Under the pieces are notes generated by a model, which worked only from the letters and a program-made list of their open reading frames with translations, was not told the origin of the DNA and did not search any database. A DNA stretch of 64,000 bases from UBA1723 sp045641625 (GTDB lineage: Bacteria > Bacteroidota > Bacteroidia > Bacteroidales > Paludibacteraceae), in contig JAZUHH010000041.1 in assembly GCA_045641625.1 (NCBI GenBank), forward strand, positions 1 to 64,000, given 5' to 3'. A program made the translations under genes and the position numbers. Positions 7,466 through 16,284 of this stretch are shown one piece after another (the first letter of the stretch is position 1; every line of letters starts with the position of its first letter).

Positions 7466-9016
7466 ATGGCAGGGTACAAACCATCTTTGGAACAACAACT
7501 TAAGCAGACGCAGACGCTTAAGCTTAGCCATCAGCAACTTATGTTGTTGAGGCTCTTGGAGGTGCCTACCATTGAACTGGAAGACAAAATCAAGCAGGAG
7601 ATAGAGGAGAATCCTGCGCTCGAGGACTTGAGTGACGGAACTTCCGACCGCATCGAGGACAACAGCTCCAACGATTCCAATGACGACTACGATGACTATG
7701 GGGACGATGAGGGAAAAGAGAACAGGGACGACTATGACTACGATGCGGATGACTATGAGGACGACAAGTATGACTTCAAGGACACCGATATGCCCGACTA
7801 TGACGAAAAGGCAGAAGACTACCTGATGTCACGATATTCCGGCGACGACAACGACTATATCGAGCCTACATACGGCGATGAAAAGACAATGCTCGACATA
7901 TTGGTGGAGCAGATTGACTTCATGTCCGGCATAGACGAAAAAATCTCACGATATGCAAAATATGTTGTGGGAAACCTTGATTCATACGGCTTCCTGCGCA
8001 GAAGTGTCGAGCAGCTGGCGGATGACTTCTCGTTCAGTTCCGGAGAGAATGTAAGGGACGAGGACATGGCGCAGGCTGTGGATTTGGTAAAGACTCTTGA
8101 CCCGCCAGGAGTCGGAGCGCAGGACTTGCGCGAATGCCTGCTTCTACAGCTAAAGAGAAAGGTTGACAAGGACGACTATACGCTTTTGGCTACCCGTGCT
8201 ATCGAGGACTGTTTCGATGACGTTTCTTTGCGAAGGCTTGACCGAGTGGCTCAGAAGCTTGGTATAAGTTCGGACGATGCCATAAAGACATTCTCTGTAA
8301 TCTCTGAGCTTAACCCACGCCCTTATTCTTCGGAAGACAGATATGAAACGCAGTCAATGCATATCGAGCCTGACTTTGAAGTTCATACGGAGGACGGACA
8401 GCTTGTGCTGACTGTACTCAAGGGAAGAATTCCGGAGCTTGGTGTCAGCAGGGCATATCAGGAGATGATTGCAACATACACAAAGGGAGACAAGAAGTCA
8501 CTGACCCGAAGCCAGAAGGACGCCGCAATGTTCGCAAAGCAGAAGGTGGAGAGCGCAGAATGGTTCATCCGTGCAATCAAACAGCGTTCGTCAACCCTTT
8601 ACGATGTGGTGAACAGAATCGTGATGTACCAGAGAAGGTATTTCCATTCGGGGGACAAGAGCCTCTTGCGCCCTATGACCTTGAAGGACGTTGCCGCGCT
8701 GTCAAAGTACGAGGTCAGCACAATATCGCGTGTGACAAGCGGAAAGTACATACAGACAGAGTTCGGCACATTCGCCCTAAAGGATCTGTTCACCGATTCC
8801 CTGACCAACGATGACGGAGATGATGTAAGTACAGCATATATCAAGGACCTGATAAAGAAGGCTGTGGATGAGGAGAACAAGCAGTCACCTCTGACAGACG
8901 AGCAGATTGTGGCTTTGATAGCAGAGAAAGGTATAAACCTTGCCCGTCGAACTGTGGCGAAGTACAGAGACCAATTGGGAATACCTTCGACCCGTTCAAG
9001 GCGAGTAGTGATATAA
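7466..9016 (+). CDS. rpoN: RNA polymerase sigma-54 factor RpoN
   Basis: The 516-residue protein has the full sigma-54 plan. A Gln/Leu-rich activator-contact region (residues 1-50: QQLKQTQTLKLSHQQL, IEENPALED) comes first. A very acidic Region II, rich in Asp and Tyr, spans about 55-130. The core-binding region and the DNA-binding region with the RpoN box ARRTVAKYRD at 493-502 complete it. It directs polymerase to -24/-12 promoters and needs an AAA+ activator to open DNA; such an activator lies at 51889 in this window. The next gene starts directly after the stop codon, which suggests translational coupling. Confidence 0.95.
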   Translation: MAGYKPSLEQQLKQTQTLKLSHQQLMLLRLLEVPTIELEDKIKQEIEENPALEDLSDGTSDRIEDNSSNDSNDDYDDYGDDEGKENRDDYDYDADDYEDDKYDFKDTDMPDYDEKAEDYLMSRYSGDDNDYIEPTYGDEKTMLDILVEQIDFMSGIDEKISRYAKYVVGNLDSYGFLRRSVEQLADDFSFSSGENVRDEDMAQAVDLVKTLDPPGVGAQDLRECLLLQLKRKVDKDDYTLLATRAIEDCFDDVSLRRLDRVAQKLGISSDDAIKTFSVISELNPRPYSSEDRYETQSMHIEPDFEVHTEDGQLVLTVLKGRIPELGVSRAYQEMIATYTKGDKKSLTRSQKDAAMFAKQKVESAEWFIRAIKQRSSTLYDVVNRIVMYQRRYFHSGDKSLLRPMTLKDVAALSKYEVSTISRVTSGKYIQTEFGTFALKDLFTDSLTNDDGDDVSTAYIKDLIKKAVDEENKQSPLTDEQIVALIAEKGINLARRTVAKYRDQLGIPSTRSRRVVI

Positions 9017-9712
9017 ATGGAGTTTTTCGGAATGAACTTTTTGCAGACCAACATAGTGTTTCAGAGTTTTGTGGTTGTACTCTTTTTCCTGATGGAGCTT
9101 TTCGCTTTTGACAGGAAGAAGAAGGGTGTCAGCTCGTTGCTGTCTGTTGGCGCTTGGGTGTGTTTGTGCCTCTCGCTTCATCTGTTCCAGTTCTTTTCGA
9201 AGCAGACGGTTGTGCTGATGGAGGTTGTGATGCTTGCCTATCTTCTGATATGCAGAATAGTAGTGTATTTCATCAACCGGAGGGAAAGCAATACGGCGGA
9301 CGGACTGAAGTATTGCATGCTGTCGATACTGACATTGTTCCTTGCCCTGGTGATGAACATTGTCTCTGCTCCCAAGTTTGTCCTGTTGGGAATCAAGAGT
9401 TTTGTTGCCGTATTCTTCTTTATCGGACTGATTCTGCTGTTGTTCCAGAAGGAAAGGGATGTAACCCAAAGACTGCATGGCGACATAGCTTCAATTTCGG
9501 CTCTGCTGACGAATTTGTTCATGCTTCAATGCACCGGCGGAGCCTTGGTGGTGGTCTCTGACTTTAACTCTGCGATATGCATGTTCCTGCTCGTTCTCGG
9601 GTTGGTCGGAACGGTGGCAATGTATGTCAACAAATATACTCTTACCTCTTTGGGCTTTAGTGTGCTTGTTGGCTATGTGTCGGCAATTTCGATGGTATTG
9701 GTAGTCATATAA
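9017..9712 (+). CDS. Polytopic membrane protein coupled to rpoN
   Basis: This 231-residue protein is nearly all hydrophobic helices, about six or seven, separated by short basic loops (DRKKKG, NRRES, QKERD). It has no signal peptide, no catalytic motif, and no family name that I can give. The ATG begins on the base after the rpoN stop codon, so the two genes are surely co-transcribed and probably translationally coupled. A role linked to envelope state or sigma-54 function is only a guess from position. Confidence 0.65.
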   Translation: MEFFGMNFLQTNIVFQSFVVVLFFLMELFAFDRKKKGVSSLLSVGAWVCLCLSLHLFQFFSKQTVVLMEVVMLAYLLICRIVVYFINRRESNTADGLKYCMLSILTLFLALVMNIVSAPKFVLLGIKSFVAVFFFIGLILLLFQKERDVTQRLHGDIASISALLTNLFMLQCTGGALVVVSDFNSAICMFLLVLGLVGTVAMYVNKYTLTSLGFSVLVGYVSAISMVLVVI

Positions 9713-9776
9713 TCACTTTTCGTCGAAATAAATTGCTTTTTCTTTGATTTAAGTGCAATAGTTAGAAATAAGATGA

Positions 9777-9819
9777 TAATTTTGTAGTCGTGATGATGTT
9801 GCCTTGTGAGTGAGGCAAC
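9777..9819 (+). promoter_or_regulatory. Possible promoter box and 5' UTR hairpin of the GLUG lipoprotein gene
   Basis: TAATTTTG (9777-9784) fits the -7 consensus, although no good -33 TTTG is seen at the right distance. Shortly after the expected start lies a GTTGCC/GGCAAC hairpin (9798-9819). Confidence 0.35.
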
Positions 9820-9868
9820 CTGGCAAAAAGGATGGACGTTTTATTTCATTAAAGGTTTATAAAAGCCA

Positions 9869-10669
9869 ATGATTTTTACATACAGCGCTAATAACAAGAT
9901 TTTAAGGAAGATTTTTACATTCATAATGTCCCTATTGTTGTTCTCTTCATGCGTAGAGAAGAATAGGAATTCTGATGTATATGTCAAGTCAGAAGACGAT
10001 TTGGCGTCTTTTGCCAATTCCTTGCGTGCCGGAGAGTTTGTCAACGAAAAGGGCGAGCCGGTTTACATGATTGTCCACTTGGCAAACGACATAGAGATCA
10101 CAAAGCCTTTCAAGCAGATAGGGGATATGAACCGTCCTTTCTTCGGATACTTTGACGGAAATGATTATACGATAAGAAACTTGTCGGTGCATTCCGACTC
10201 GTGCGCAACTGCCGCCATGTTCGGCTATGTCAAGGATTCCCATATCCAGAACTTCAAGTTGGAGAATGTGGATATAAAGGGAGGCTCTGATGTGGCAAGT
10301 ATATGCGGCTATGCATACGGAACAATTTTCATGAACTGCGAAGTGAGCGGCAAGGTTTCCGGCAAGAACTGCGTGGGCGGCATTGTCGGAGAAGTGAGCT
10401 ACTGCACGGTTGACGGATGCACGTTCAACGGAACAGTTTCCGGAACAGGGTATTCCATAGGCGGTGTTGTCGGATCGTTCGAGTATGGAGCTGTAATCCG
10501 ATGCAGTTCGACAGGTGTTGTGTCCGGAGGAAGCGATGTGACCGGTTTGGTCGGATCTGTTTCAGAGTGCATGCTTATAGAGTGTGAATCTCAGGTGGAA
10601 GTCAAGCAGAACAGGGTGACAGCCACTGACTTTGACAAGCTTTCAAAGCTTTTGTTCTCTTCAATGTAG
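9869..10669 (+). CDS. GLUG-repeat lipoprotein
   Basis: The 266-residue protein has a lipoprotein signal ending in LFSSC near residue 28. A segment for an all-beta domain follows (PFFGYFDGNDYTIRNL, a common lead-in to GLUG repeats). Four or so turns of the GLUG/beta-helix type come next (CVGGIVGEVSYCTVDGC, SIGGVVGSFEYGAVIRC, VTGLVGSVSECMLIEC). Such proteins are exported and often surface-attached in Bacteroidetes; the ligand is unknown. ATG 9869 was chosen because a start at 9926 would leave too short a hydrophobic core before the cysteine. Confidence 0.7.
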   Translation: MIFTYSANNKILRKIFTFIMSLLLFSSCVEKNRNSDVYVKSEDDLASFANSLRAGEFVNEKGEPVYMIVHLANDIEITKPFKQIGDMNRPFFGYFDGNDYTIRNLSVHSDSCATAAMFGYVKDSHIQNFKLENVDIKGGSDVASICGYAYGTIFMNCEVSGKVSGKNCVGGIVGEVSYCTVDGCTFNGTVSGTGYSIGGVVGSFEYGAVIRCSSTGVVSGGSDVTGLVGSVSECMLIECESQVEVKQNRVTATDFDKLSKLLFSSM

Positions 10670-10691
10670 TTCGTTCGTCATGAGAAAATAT

Positions 10692-10727
10692 AAGGTGCGG
10701 GATTTTGGTCTCGCACCTTCTTTTTTG
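10692..10727 (+). terminator. Rho-independent terminator
   Basis: AAGGTGCG (10692-10699) pairs with CGCACCTT (10712-10719), followed by a T run. It ends the GLUG gene and lies between convergent genes. Confidence 0.8.
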
Positions 10728-10741
10728 TCTATGCTTGTGAA

Positions 10742-11008
10742 TTAGCACTCCTCAAGGTATTCTGCCGCATCCCTTATAGTTCCGGCGAGCAGAATGTCCA
10801 TGAATTCGACGTCATCCTTTATCTCGATTCTCAAGTCCTGGCTGATTGCTGTCATTACTTCGATAGCGCACATCTCGTCAAAATCCAGACCGTCTTCGCC
10901 AAAGCTTGTGTCGCCTGTAAGCGGGTTGGATTCTATATAGTTCATGATATTTTCGTCTCCTAAATCTTCGATCGAGTACTTGATAATTGCTATTAGTTTG
11001 TCTATCAT
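10742..11008 (-). CDS. Acyl-carrier-protein-like small acidic protein without the usual serine
   Basis: This 88-residue, very acidic protein matches the size and helix pattern of acyl carrier proteins: a first helix MIDKLIAIIKYSIEDLG, then FGEDGLDFDEMCAIEV, then ISQDLRIEI and a last helix. In true ACPs the loop before helix 2 has DSL, whose Ser carries phosphopantetheine. Here the aligned residues are GLDFDE with no Ser. It may therefore be a non-acylated structural ACP homologue, or merely a look-alike. A TATCTTTG box lies 35 bp upstream on its strand. No fatty-acid or polyketide genes are adjacent. Confidence 0.5.
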   Translation of the reverse strand: MIDKLIAIIKYSIEDLGDENIMNYIESNPLTGDTSFGEDGLDFDEMCAIEVMTAISQDLRIEIKDDVEFMDILLAGTIRDAAEYLEEC

Positions 11009-11042
11009 AAGAAATTAAGTATAAAATGATATATTTTTGATG

Positions 11043-11050
11043 CAAAGATA
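11043..11050 (-). promoter_or_regulatory. -7 box for the ACP-like gene
   Basis: On the minus strand this reads TATCTTTG, a perfect TAnnTTTG box, placed to give a 5' UTR of about 30 nt. Confidence 0.5.
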
Positions 11051-11072
11051 TAAAAATCACGCATGAAATCAC

Positions 11073-11080
11073 TATTTTTG
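11073..11080 (+). promoter_or_regulatory. -7 box for the 11150 lipoprotein gene
   Basis: TATTTTTG fits the consensus and is divergent from the box at 11043. The gene start follows 70 bp later. Confidence 0.35.
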
Positions 11081-11149
11081 CATAATATTGTGGGTAGTGT
11101 GCGAATTTAGTGCACGTTACTTGTTGTGAATCTAGAATTAAGAAATAAA

Positions 11150-11692
11150 ATGAAGAAGTTTTTTTGTGGTATAGCAGTCGTTCTAGGTATGGTTTCTTGC
11201 TCTCAGAAGGGGGCAGAGCAGAACGCTAATTGTTCGTCAATCGAGGTAGCAGGATTGGGTAAGGTCAAGCCTACGTTTGCATACTATGATTTCCGCAAGG
11301 ATTCAGTCGGATGCGAGATTGCCGGGTTCTCGGCTCGCGAGGATTTCGGTCGTTGGTCTTGCAGTGACACAATGTCGGTTTCAGTCAAGGGAGAGCCTTT
11401 GTCAGAGTATTCCGTGAAGTTCAAGTTGAATATCTTCGCCTGCGACAAGCACAAGCAGTCCGTTGTTGATGTTTATGTGAACGGAGAGAAACTTGACCAG
11501 TGGACATTGTTCGGAGAGACTGCAAAGTTTGTGTCCCTTCGCAAGGACCAGATTGCGGCTGACGGAAGCGCGTTGATACAGTTGGTAGCTTTGGACGCCA
11601 TGTCTCCGATGGAGTGCTCCGGTGTTCCAGATGACAGAAGATTGAGCTTCTACGTTTCTGACGTTACTTTGTTTGGTTACAAGGCTGAATAA
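11150..11692 (+). CDS. Exported lipoprotein, unknown function
   Basis: The 180-residue protein begins MKKFFCGIAVVLGMVSC, a lipoprotein signal with the lipobox MVSC. The rest looks like a beta-sandwich (YSVKFKLNIFACDKHKQSVVDVYVNGEKL), similar in feel to accessory modules of surface glycan proteins, but I cannot name a family. ATG 11150 fits the signal peptide; the frame is open from 11126. It precedes the antiporter gene by 31 bp and may share its transcript. Confidence 0.6.
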   Translation: MKKFFCGIAVVLGMVSCSQKGAEQNANCSSIEVAGLGKVKPTFAYYDFRKDSVGCEIAGFSAREDFGRWSCSDTMSVSVKGEPLSEYSVKFKLNIFACDKHKQSVVDVYVNGEKLDQWTLFGETAKFVSLRKDQIAADGSALIQLVALDAMSPMECSGVPDDRRLSFYVSDVTLFGYKAE

Positions 11693-11723
11693 GAAATAGA
11701 TAATCAGAGTAATTAGAGAGAAT

Positions 11724-13868
11724 ATGGATTTTGTTCTAAGAAATCTTAGTTTAACTTTTCCCATCACCAACCCGGTGCTGATATTCTCTCTTGTGCTTTT
11801 TGTGCTCCTTTTAACCCCTATTTTACAGCAGAAATTCAAGATTCCTAACATAATCGCATTGATTATTGCAGGTCTTGTGCTTGGAGAACACGGTTTGGGA
11901 GTGCTTTCCCGAGATGACAGTTTCGAGCTGTTCGGTACAGTAGGTTTGATCTACATCATGTTCCTTGCCGGACTCGAAATGGATTTGTCTGATTTCCAGA
12001 AGAACAAGAAGGCCGGAATCTCTTTTGGACTGATCACATTCATTATTCCTATGATAATTGGTGTGATAAGCAGCTTCATCCTGTTGAAATATCTGCCCGA
12101 ACAGACAGTCAAGGATACTGGAAGCCAGGTGTACTATAGTGAAATGACGGGTACATACTATCTTGTTGTGGCTTCATTGCTGCTTTCGAGTATGTATGCC
12201 TCGCACACTTTGGTGTCCTATCCGATTGTGAGCAAGTATGGTGTGAACAAGAACCGAAGCATTAGTATCACCGTTGGAGGAACTATGATCACCACAATGC
12301 TGGCGCTGTTGGTGTTGGCGGTTATTGTGGGTATGGCGAAAGGAGAGATCAACGGATACTTCTGGGTAAGTCTTGGTGTCTGCATTTCTATCTTCCTGTT
12401 TATACTTGGATATGTGTTCCCTAAGATAGCTTCCGTATTCTTCAGGAAGTATGAGGACAGTATTACGCAGTACATATTTGTTCTTGCGTTAGTTTTCTTA
12501 GGTGCATATTTGGCTCAGCTTTCGGGATTGGAGGCAATCATTGGAGCTTTCATGGTGGGACTTTCAATAAACAGGTTCATACCCAAGATTTCTCCGTTGA
12601 TGAACAGACTTGAGTTCGTAGGTAATGCGATATTCATTCCGTTCTTCCTTATCAGCGTGGGAATGCTTATCGACTTGAGGGAAGTGTTCGGATTCAATAC
12701 CCTGCTTACAGCCATAGTGATGTGTGTTGTTGCATGTTCGTCAAAGTATTTGGCCGCAAGGATTACACAAAGGGCATTCCATTTGTCCCGAAATCAGGGA
12801 TTGATGATCTTCGGTTTGAGTAATGCCCAGGCAGCAGCCACCCTAGCCGCTGTAAAGATCGGTTACGACACTATCGTTCTTCATACAGAGTCAGGTGAAT
12901 TGGTGCGTTTGTTCGGTGATGACATATTGAACGGAACAATCGTGATGATTCTTGTCACCTGCGTCATCTCCTCTATTGCGACAGAAAAAGCCGCAAGAAG
13001 AATGGCAATCCAGAGCGAGAGTCTTGACAACAAGATAGCAAAGGCTCAGGCGGCAGATCATATCCTTATCCCGTTGTCAAATCCCGATACATTGAGCTCG
13101 CTGATGGAAATCGCGGTTCTTTTGAAGATGAAGGCAAGCGTAGAGCCGCTATATGTCCTTCATGTGGCAAGCGATTCGTCTAAAGGTGGAATGGATTATG
13201 GAAAGAAACTGCTTGAAAAGGCTGCTAAGATAGCTACTGGAACTGATAACACGGTAAAGATGATTTCTCGTTACGATGCCAATGTCGCAACAGGAATAGT
13301 TCATGCTGTAAAGGAGAACGAGATTACAGAAGTGGTTCTAGGACTTCATCAGAAGGCAAGCATCTCCGATTCATTCTTCGGCCAGATGGTAGAGAAGGTG
13401 CTGAAGGACTGCAACCAGATGACTATGATTGTCAAGTCTGTGCAGCCCCTAAATACTGTAAACCGATTGGTGGTTGTTGTGCCTGCCAGAGCTCAGTTCG
13501 AGATTGGTTTCGTGAAATGGTATGACCGAGTAAAGAATATCTGCAAGCAGATCGGAGCAAATGCGACTTTCTATGCACCAACTGACACTTTGGAGCAGAT
13601 AAAGGTTCTTGCAAGCCGAAACAAGTTCGGTGTTGCAACCACTTACGAGACTTTTGACGATTGGGATGACTTCCTGGTTTTGACAAGGGATTTGAAGAAA
13701 GACGACTTGCTGGTGATTGTGACATCACGCAAGGACGCTCTTTCCTATAACAATTCATTCGAGAAATTGCCGGTACAGCTTTCAAAGTATTTCGAAAGCT
13801 ACAGCTTCATCGTGTTGTATCCGGAGCAATATGCAAGCAAGACAGAGGTGGAAATATTAAATAACTAA
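11724..13868 (+). CDS. CPA2-type cation/proton antiporter with C-terminal USP-like domains
   Basis: The 714-residue protein starts with about 12 membrane helices (residues 10-420) of the Na+/H+ exchanger (KefB/CPA2) fold, with GLVLGEHGLG and FMVGLSINRFIP motifs. The C-terminal 280 residues are soluble and look like two universal-stress-protein-like halves (ADHILIPLSNPDTLSSL..., NRLVVVVPARAQFEIG...). It should exchange Na+ or K+ for protons across the inner membrane, and the soluble part should sense nucleotide or redox state. No TrkA-N (RCK) glycine motif was seen. The substrate cannot be fixed. Confidence 0.85.
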   Translation: MDFVLRNLSLTFPITNPVLIFSLVLFVLLLTPILQQKFKIPNIIALIIAGLVLGEHGLGVLSRDDSFELFGTVGLIYIMFLAGLEMDLSDFQKNKKAGISFGLITFIIPMIIGVISSFILLKYLPEQTVKDTGSQVYYSEMTGTYYLVVASLLLSSMYASHTLVSYPIVSKYGVNKNRSISITVGGTMITTMLALLVLAVIVGMAKGEINGYFWVSLGVCISIFLFILGYVFPKIASVFFRKYEDSITQYIFVLALVFLGAYLAQLSGLEAIIGAFMVGLSINRFIPKISPLMNRLEFVGNAIFIPFFLISVGMLIDLREVFGFNTLLTAIVMCVVACSSKYLAARITQRAFHLSRNQGLMIFGLSNAQAAATLAAVKIGYDTIVLHTESGELVRLFGDDILNGTIVMILVTCVISSIATEKAARRMAIQSESLDNKIAKAQAADHILIPLSNPDTLSSLMEIAVLLKMKASVEPLYVLHVASDSSKGGMDYGKKLLEKAAKIATGTDNTVKMISRYDANVATGIVHAVKENEITEVVLGLHQKASISDSFFGQMVEKVLKDCNQMTMIVKSVQPLNTVNRLVVVVPARAQFEIGFVKWYDRVKNICKQIGANATFYAPTDTLEQIKVLASRNKFGVATTYETFDDWDDFLVLTRDLKKDDLLVIVTSRKDALSYNNSFEKLPVQLSKYFESYSFIVLYPEQYASKTEVEILNN

Positions 13869-13883
13869 ATTACAAGAGAAGAC

Positions 13884-15233
13884 ATGTCAGAGATGCACAA
13901 AACATCATGGTTCTATAAGTTCCTGAGGACATATACCAATTTCATATATAGCAGTTGGTATAGTTCAACAGAGGTGAATAACGACAGAGTGATACCCAAG
14001 CATTCGTCAGTAATATTTGCCCCTAACCACCAGAACGCTTTTGTGGATGCCATGGCTTTGCTTTGGGCTTCGCCCGAGCCGATAGTTTTCTTGGCAAAGG
14101 CATCCATCTTTACAAAGAAATTTATCAAAAAGGCGTTGAATGGCTTGAAAATCATGCCTGCTTATCGTATGCGTGACGGATACGCCAACCTGAAGAAGAA
14201 TGAAGAGAGCTTCAATGAGGCAGTGAATGTTCTGGCTCATAACGAATATTTCTGTTTGATGCCGGAGGGTGGTCAGGATGAAAAGCGCAGGTTGAGGCCG
14301 CTTGTCAAGGGTATGTTCCGCATAGCCTTTGCCGCACAGAAGCTTAAACCGGAGGGCGAGAGTGTGCTGATTATCCCTACTGGAATTGACTATGGACATT
14401 ATGACCATAGCGGCTTCCATTTGGTGATTAACTATGGCAAGCCAATACGCATAGCGGACTATTACGCCGAATATCTAGAGAACGAGGCAGTAACACAAAA
14501 TAAAGTAAGGGATGAACTTTACAACAGAATGAAGTCTTTGATTCTGCACATCTCTTCGGAAAAGTATTACGACACATTCTATGCCGCCATCTATCTGTAC
14601 AACAGCGAGATGCTTGACGCTAAGGATTGGTCGGAGAATGAAAGCAACAGGCTTTCTATCCGTCAAAAGCTGGCTGCCGCTCTGGACAAGGCAGAAGCAG
14701 AGGATAACCCGCTACTTCCTGAACTTGACGCAAAAGTTAAACAGTGGCTTTCGAATGTGGAGGATGATATGGTCGAACTTTATTCAGTAGCGAACGAGTA
14801 TCCTCATAGTATGGATATGGCATTGATATACAACATGTTGTATCTGGTGGTCTCCTTGTTTGTCGTCATTCCGGCTTTCGTATTGAGCGGATTTCCTCGT
14901 TTGTTGTTCCAGGTTGTTGCCAGAAAATTGGCCTATGGCACAGGTTTCGAGGGAAGCTTGAAGCTTGGCTTCGTGTATGTTATACTGCCTTTTATATATT
15001 TGATAGAGATCTTACTTTTCGTATTGCTTCTCCCTCATGTAGCTCCTTATGACTGCAATAGTATTTGGGTATTTTTTGCCTTTATAGTGAGTCTTCCTTT
15101 GTCTTTCTTGATATTGCAGAATTTTTCAAGAAGATATAGAATTGTCAAGGCAAGACTGAAGACAATATTCAAGATGGGAAAAATTGCCGATGAAATCAAG
15201 GAAATTATGCGAAAGATAGTTCCTGAAATCTAA
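13884..15233 (+). CDS. PlsC-family 1-acylglycerol-3-phosphate acyltransferase-like membrane protein
   Basis: The 449-residue protein has an N-terminal acyltransferase domain. PNHQNAFVDAMALL carries the catalytic His and Asp, with five residues between them rather than the usual four. The phosphate-binding motif PEGGQDEKRRLRPLVKG follows. Two or three hydrophobic helices near residues 310-400 anchor it to the inner membrane. It should acylate a glycerolipid or related lipid from acyl-ACP or acyl-CoA. It lies between the antiporter and ruvB with 15-bp gaps, suggesting one operon. Confidence 0.8.
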   Translation: MSEMHKTSWFYKFLRTYTNFIYSSWYSSTEVNNDRVIPKHSSVIFAPNHQNAFVDAMALLWASPEPIVFLAKASIFTKKFIKKALNGLKIMPAYRMRDGYANLKKNEESFNEAVNVLAHNEYFCLMPEGGQDEKRRLRPLVKGMFRIAFAAQKLKPEGESVLIIPTGIDYGHYDHSGFHLVINYGKPIRIADYYAEYLENEAVTQNKVRDELYNRMKSLILHISSEKYYDTFYAAIYLYNSEMLDAKDWSENESNRLSIRQKLAAALDKAEAEDNPLLPELDAKVKQWLSNVEDDMVELYSVANEYPHSMDMALIYNMLYLVVSLFVVIPAFVLSGFPRLLFQVVARKLAYGTGFEGSLKLGFVYVILPFIYLIEILLFVLLLPHVAPYDCNSIWVFFAFIVSLPLSFLILQNFSRRYRIVKARLKTIFKMGKIADEIKEIMRKIVPEI

Positions 15234-15247
15234 CCTTAAAAATTGGA

Positions 15248-16270
15248 ATGGAAGAAATAGATATTCATAATGCCGCATCAGAGAGAGAGCAGGACTACGA
15301 GATAGCACTGCGTCCGCTTTCGTTCGATGACTTCACAGGTCAGCAGAAGATTCTTGAAAATCTTAAAGTCTTTGTCAAGGCTGCCAAGATGCGTCAGGAA
15401 CCGCTTGACCATGTGTTGTTGTACGGACCTCCCGGATTGGGCAAGACAACTTTGGCGAACATCCTTGCTAACGAGATGGGTGTAGAATTCAAGCTTATTT
15501 CTGCTCCCGTACTTGAAAAGGCCGGAGATCTGGCCGGACTTCTGACAAGTCTTGAGCCTAACCAAGTGCTGTTTATTGACGAGATACATCGTCTGAAGGC
15601 GCAGATAGAGGAGTTCCTGTATTCCGCTATGGAGGATTTTCGAATTGATCTGATGATTGACAAGGGTCCGAATGCACATGCACTGCAGATACCTTTGAAT
15701 CCTTTTACGTTGGTCGGAGCCACAACCCGAAGCGGTCTGCTTACAAGTCCCTTGAGGGCACGTTTCGGAATAAACTGCCACCTGGAGTATTATGAGAAGG
15801 ACGTTCTTGCAAAGATCATCTGCAGGTCCGCTACAAAGCTTGGCACTCCGTGCGTGATAGAGGCGGCAGGAGAGATTGCAAGCCGAAGCCGTGGCACTCC
15901 GCGTATCGCAAACGCTCTGCTTCGAAGAGTCCGTGATTTTGCGCAGGTTAAAGGCAACGGAACAATAGATGTAGAGATTGCCCGAGATGCCTTGATGGCC
16001 TTGAACATAGACAAGTACGGCCTTGACGAGACTGACACAAAGATACTTAACATACTTATAGACAAGTTCAACGGCGGTCCTGTCGGAATCTCGACTATTG
16101 CAACTGCCATCGGAGAGGATGCGGGAACAATAGAGGAAGTCTATGAACCATACCTTATAAAGGAGGGATTCCTGAAACGAACCCCGCGTGGTCGTGAGGT
16201 TACTCCTTTGGCATACAAGCATTTAGGTAAACCAATGAGGGGAGGAGAACAACTTTCGTTGTTTGATTAA
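15248..16270 (+). CDS. ruvB: Holliday junction branch migration helicase RuvB
   Basis: The 340-residue protein is a normal-length RuvB. It has Walker A GPPGLGKTT at residues 60-68 and Walker B LFIDEIHRL with D111. The sensor segment GATTRSGLLTSPLRARFG and a C-terminal winged helix follow. RuvB hexamers pump DNA through the RuvA-bound Holliday junction, and the resolvase RuvC is encoded at 35675. ruvA is not in the window, so the three genes are scattered, which is common in Bacteroidetes. Confidence 0.97.
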   Translation: MEEIDIHNAASEREQDYEIALRPLSFDDFTGQQKILENLKVFVKAAKMRQEPLDHVLLYGPPGLGKTTLANILANEMGVEFKLISAPVLEKAGDLAGLLTSLEPNQVLFIDEIHRLKAQIEEFLYSAMEDFRIDLMIDKGPNAHALQIPLNPFTLVGATTRSGLLTSPLRARFGINCHLEYYEKDVLAKIICRSATKLGTPCVIEAAGEIASRSRGTPRIANALLRRVRDFAQVKGNGTIDVEIARDALMALNIDKYGLDETDTKILNILIDKFNGGPVGISTIATAIGEDAGTIEEVYEPYLIKEGFLKRTPRGREVTPLAYKHLGKPMRGGEQLSLFD

Positions 16271-16284
16271 AATAAATAAAACTT

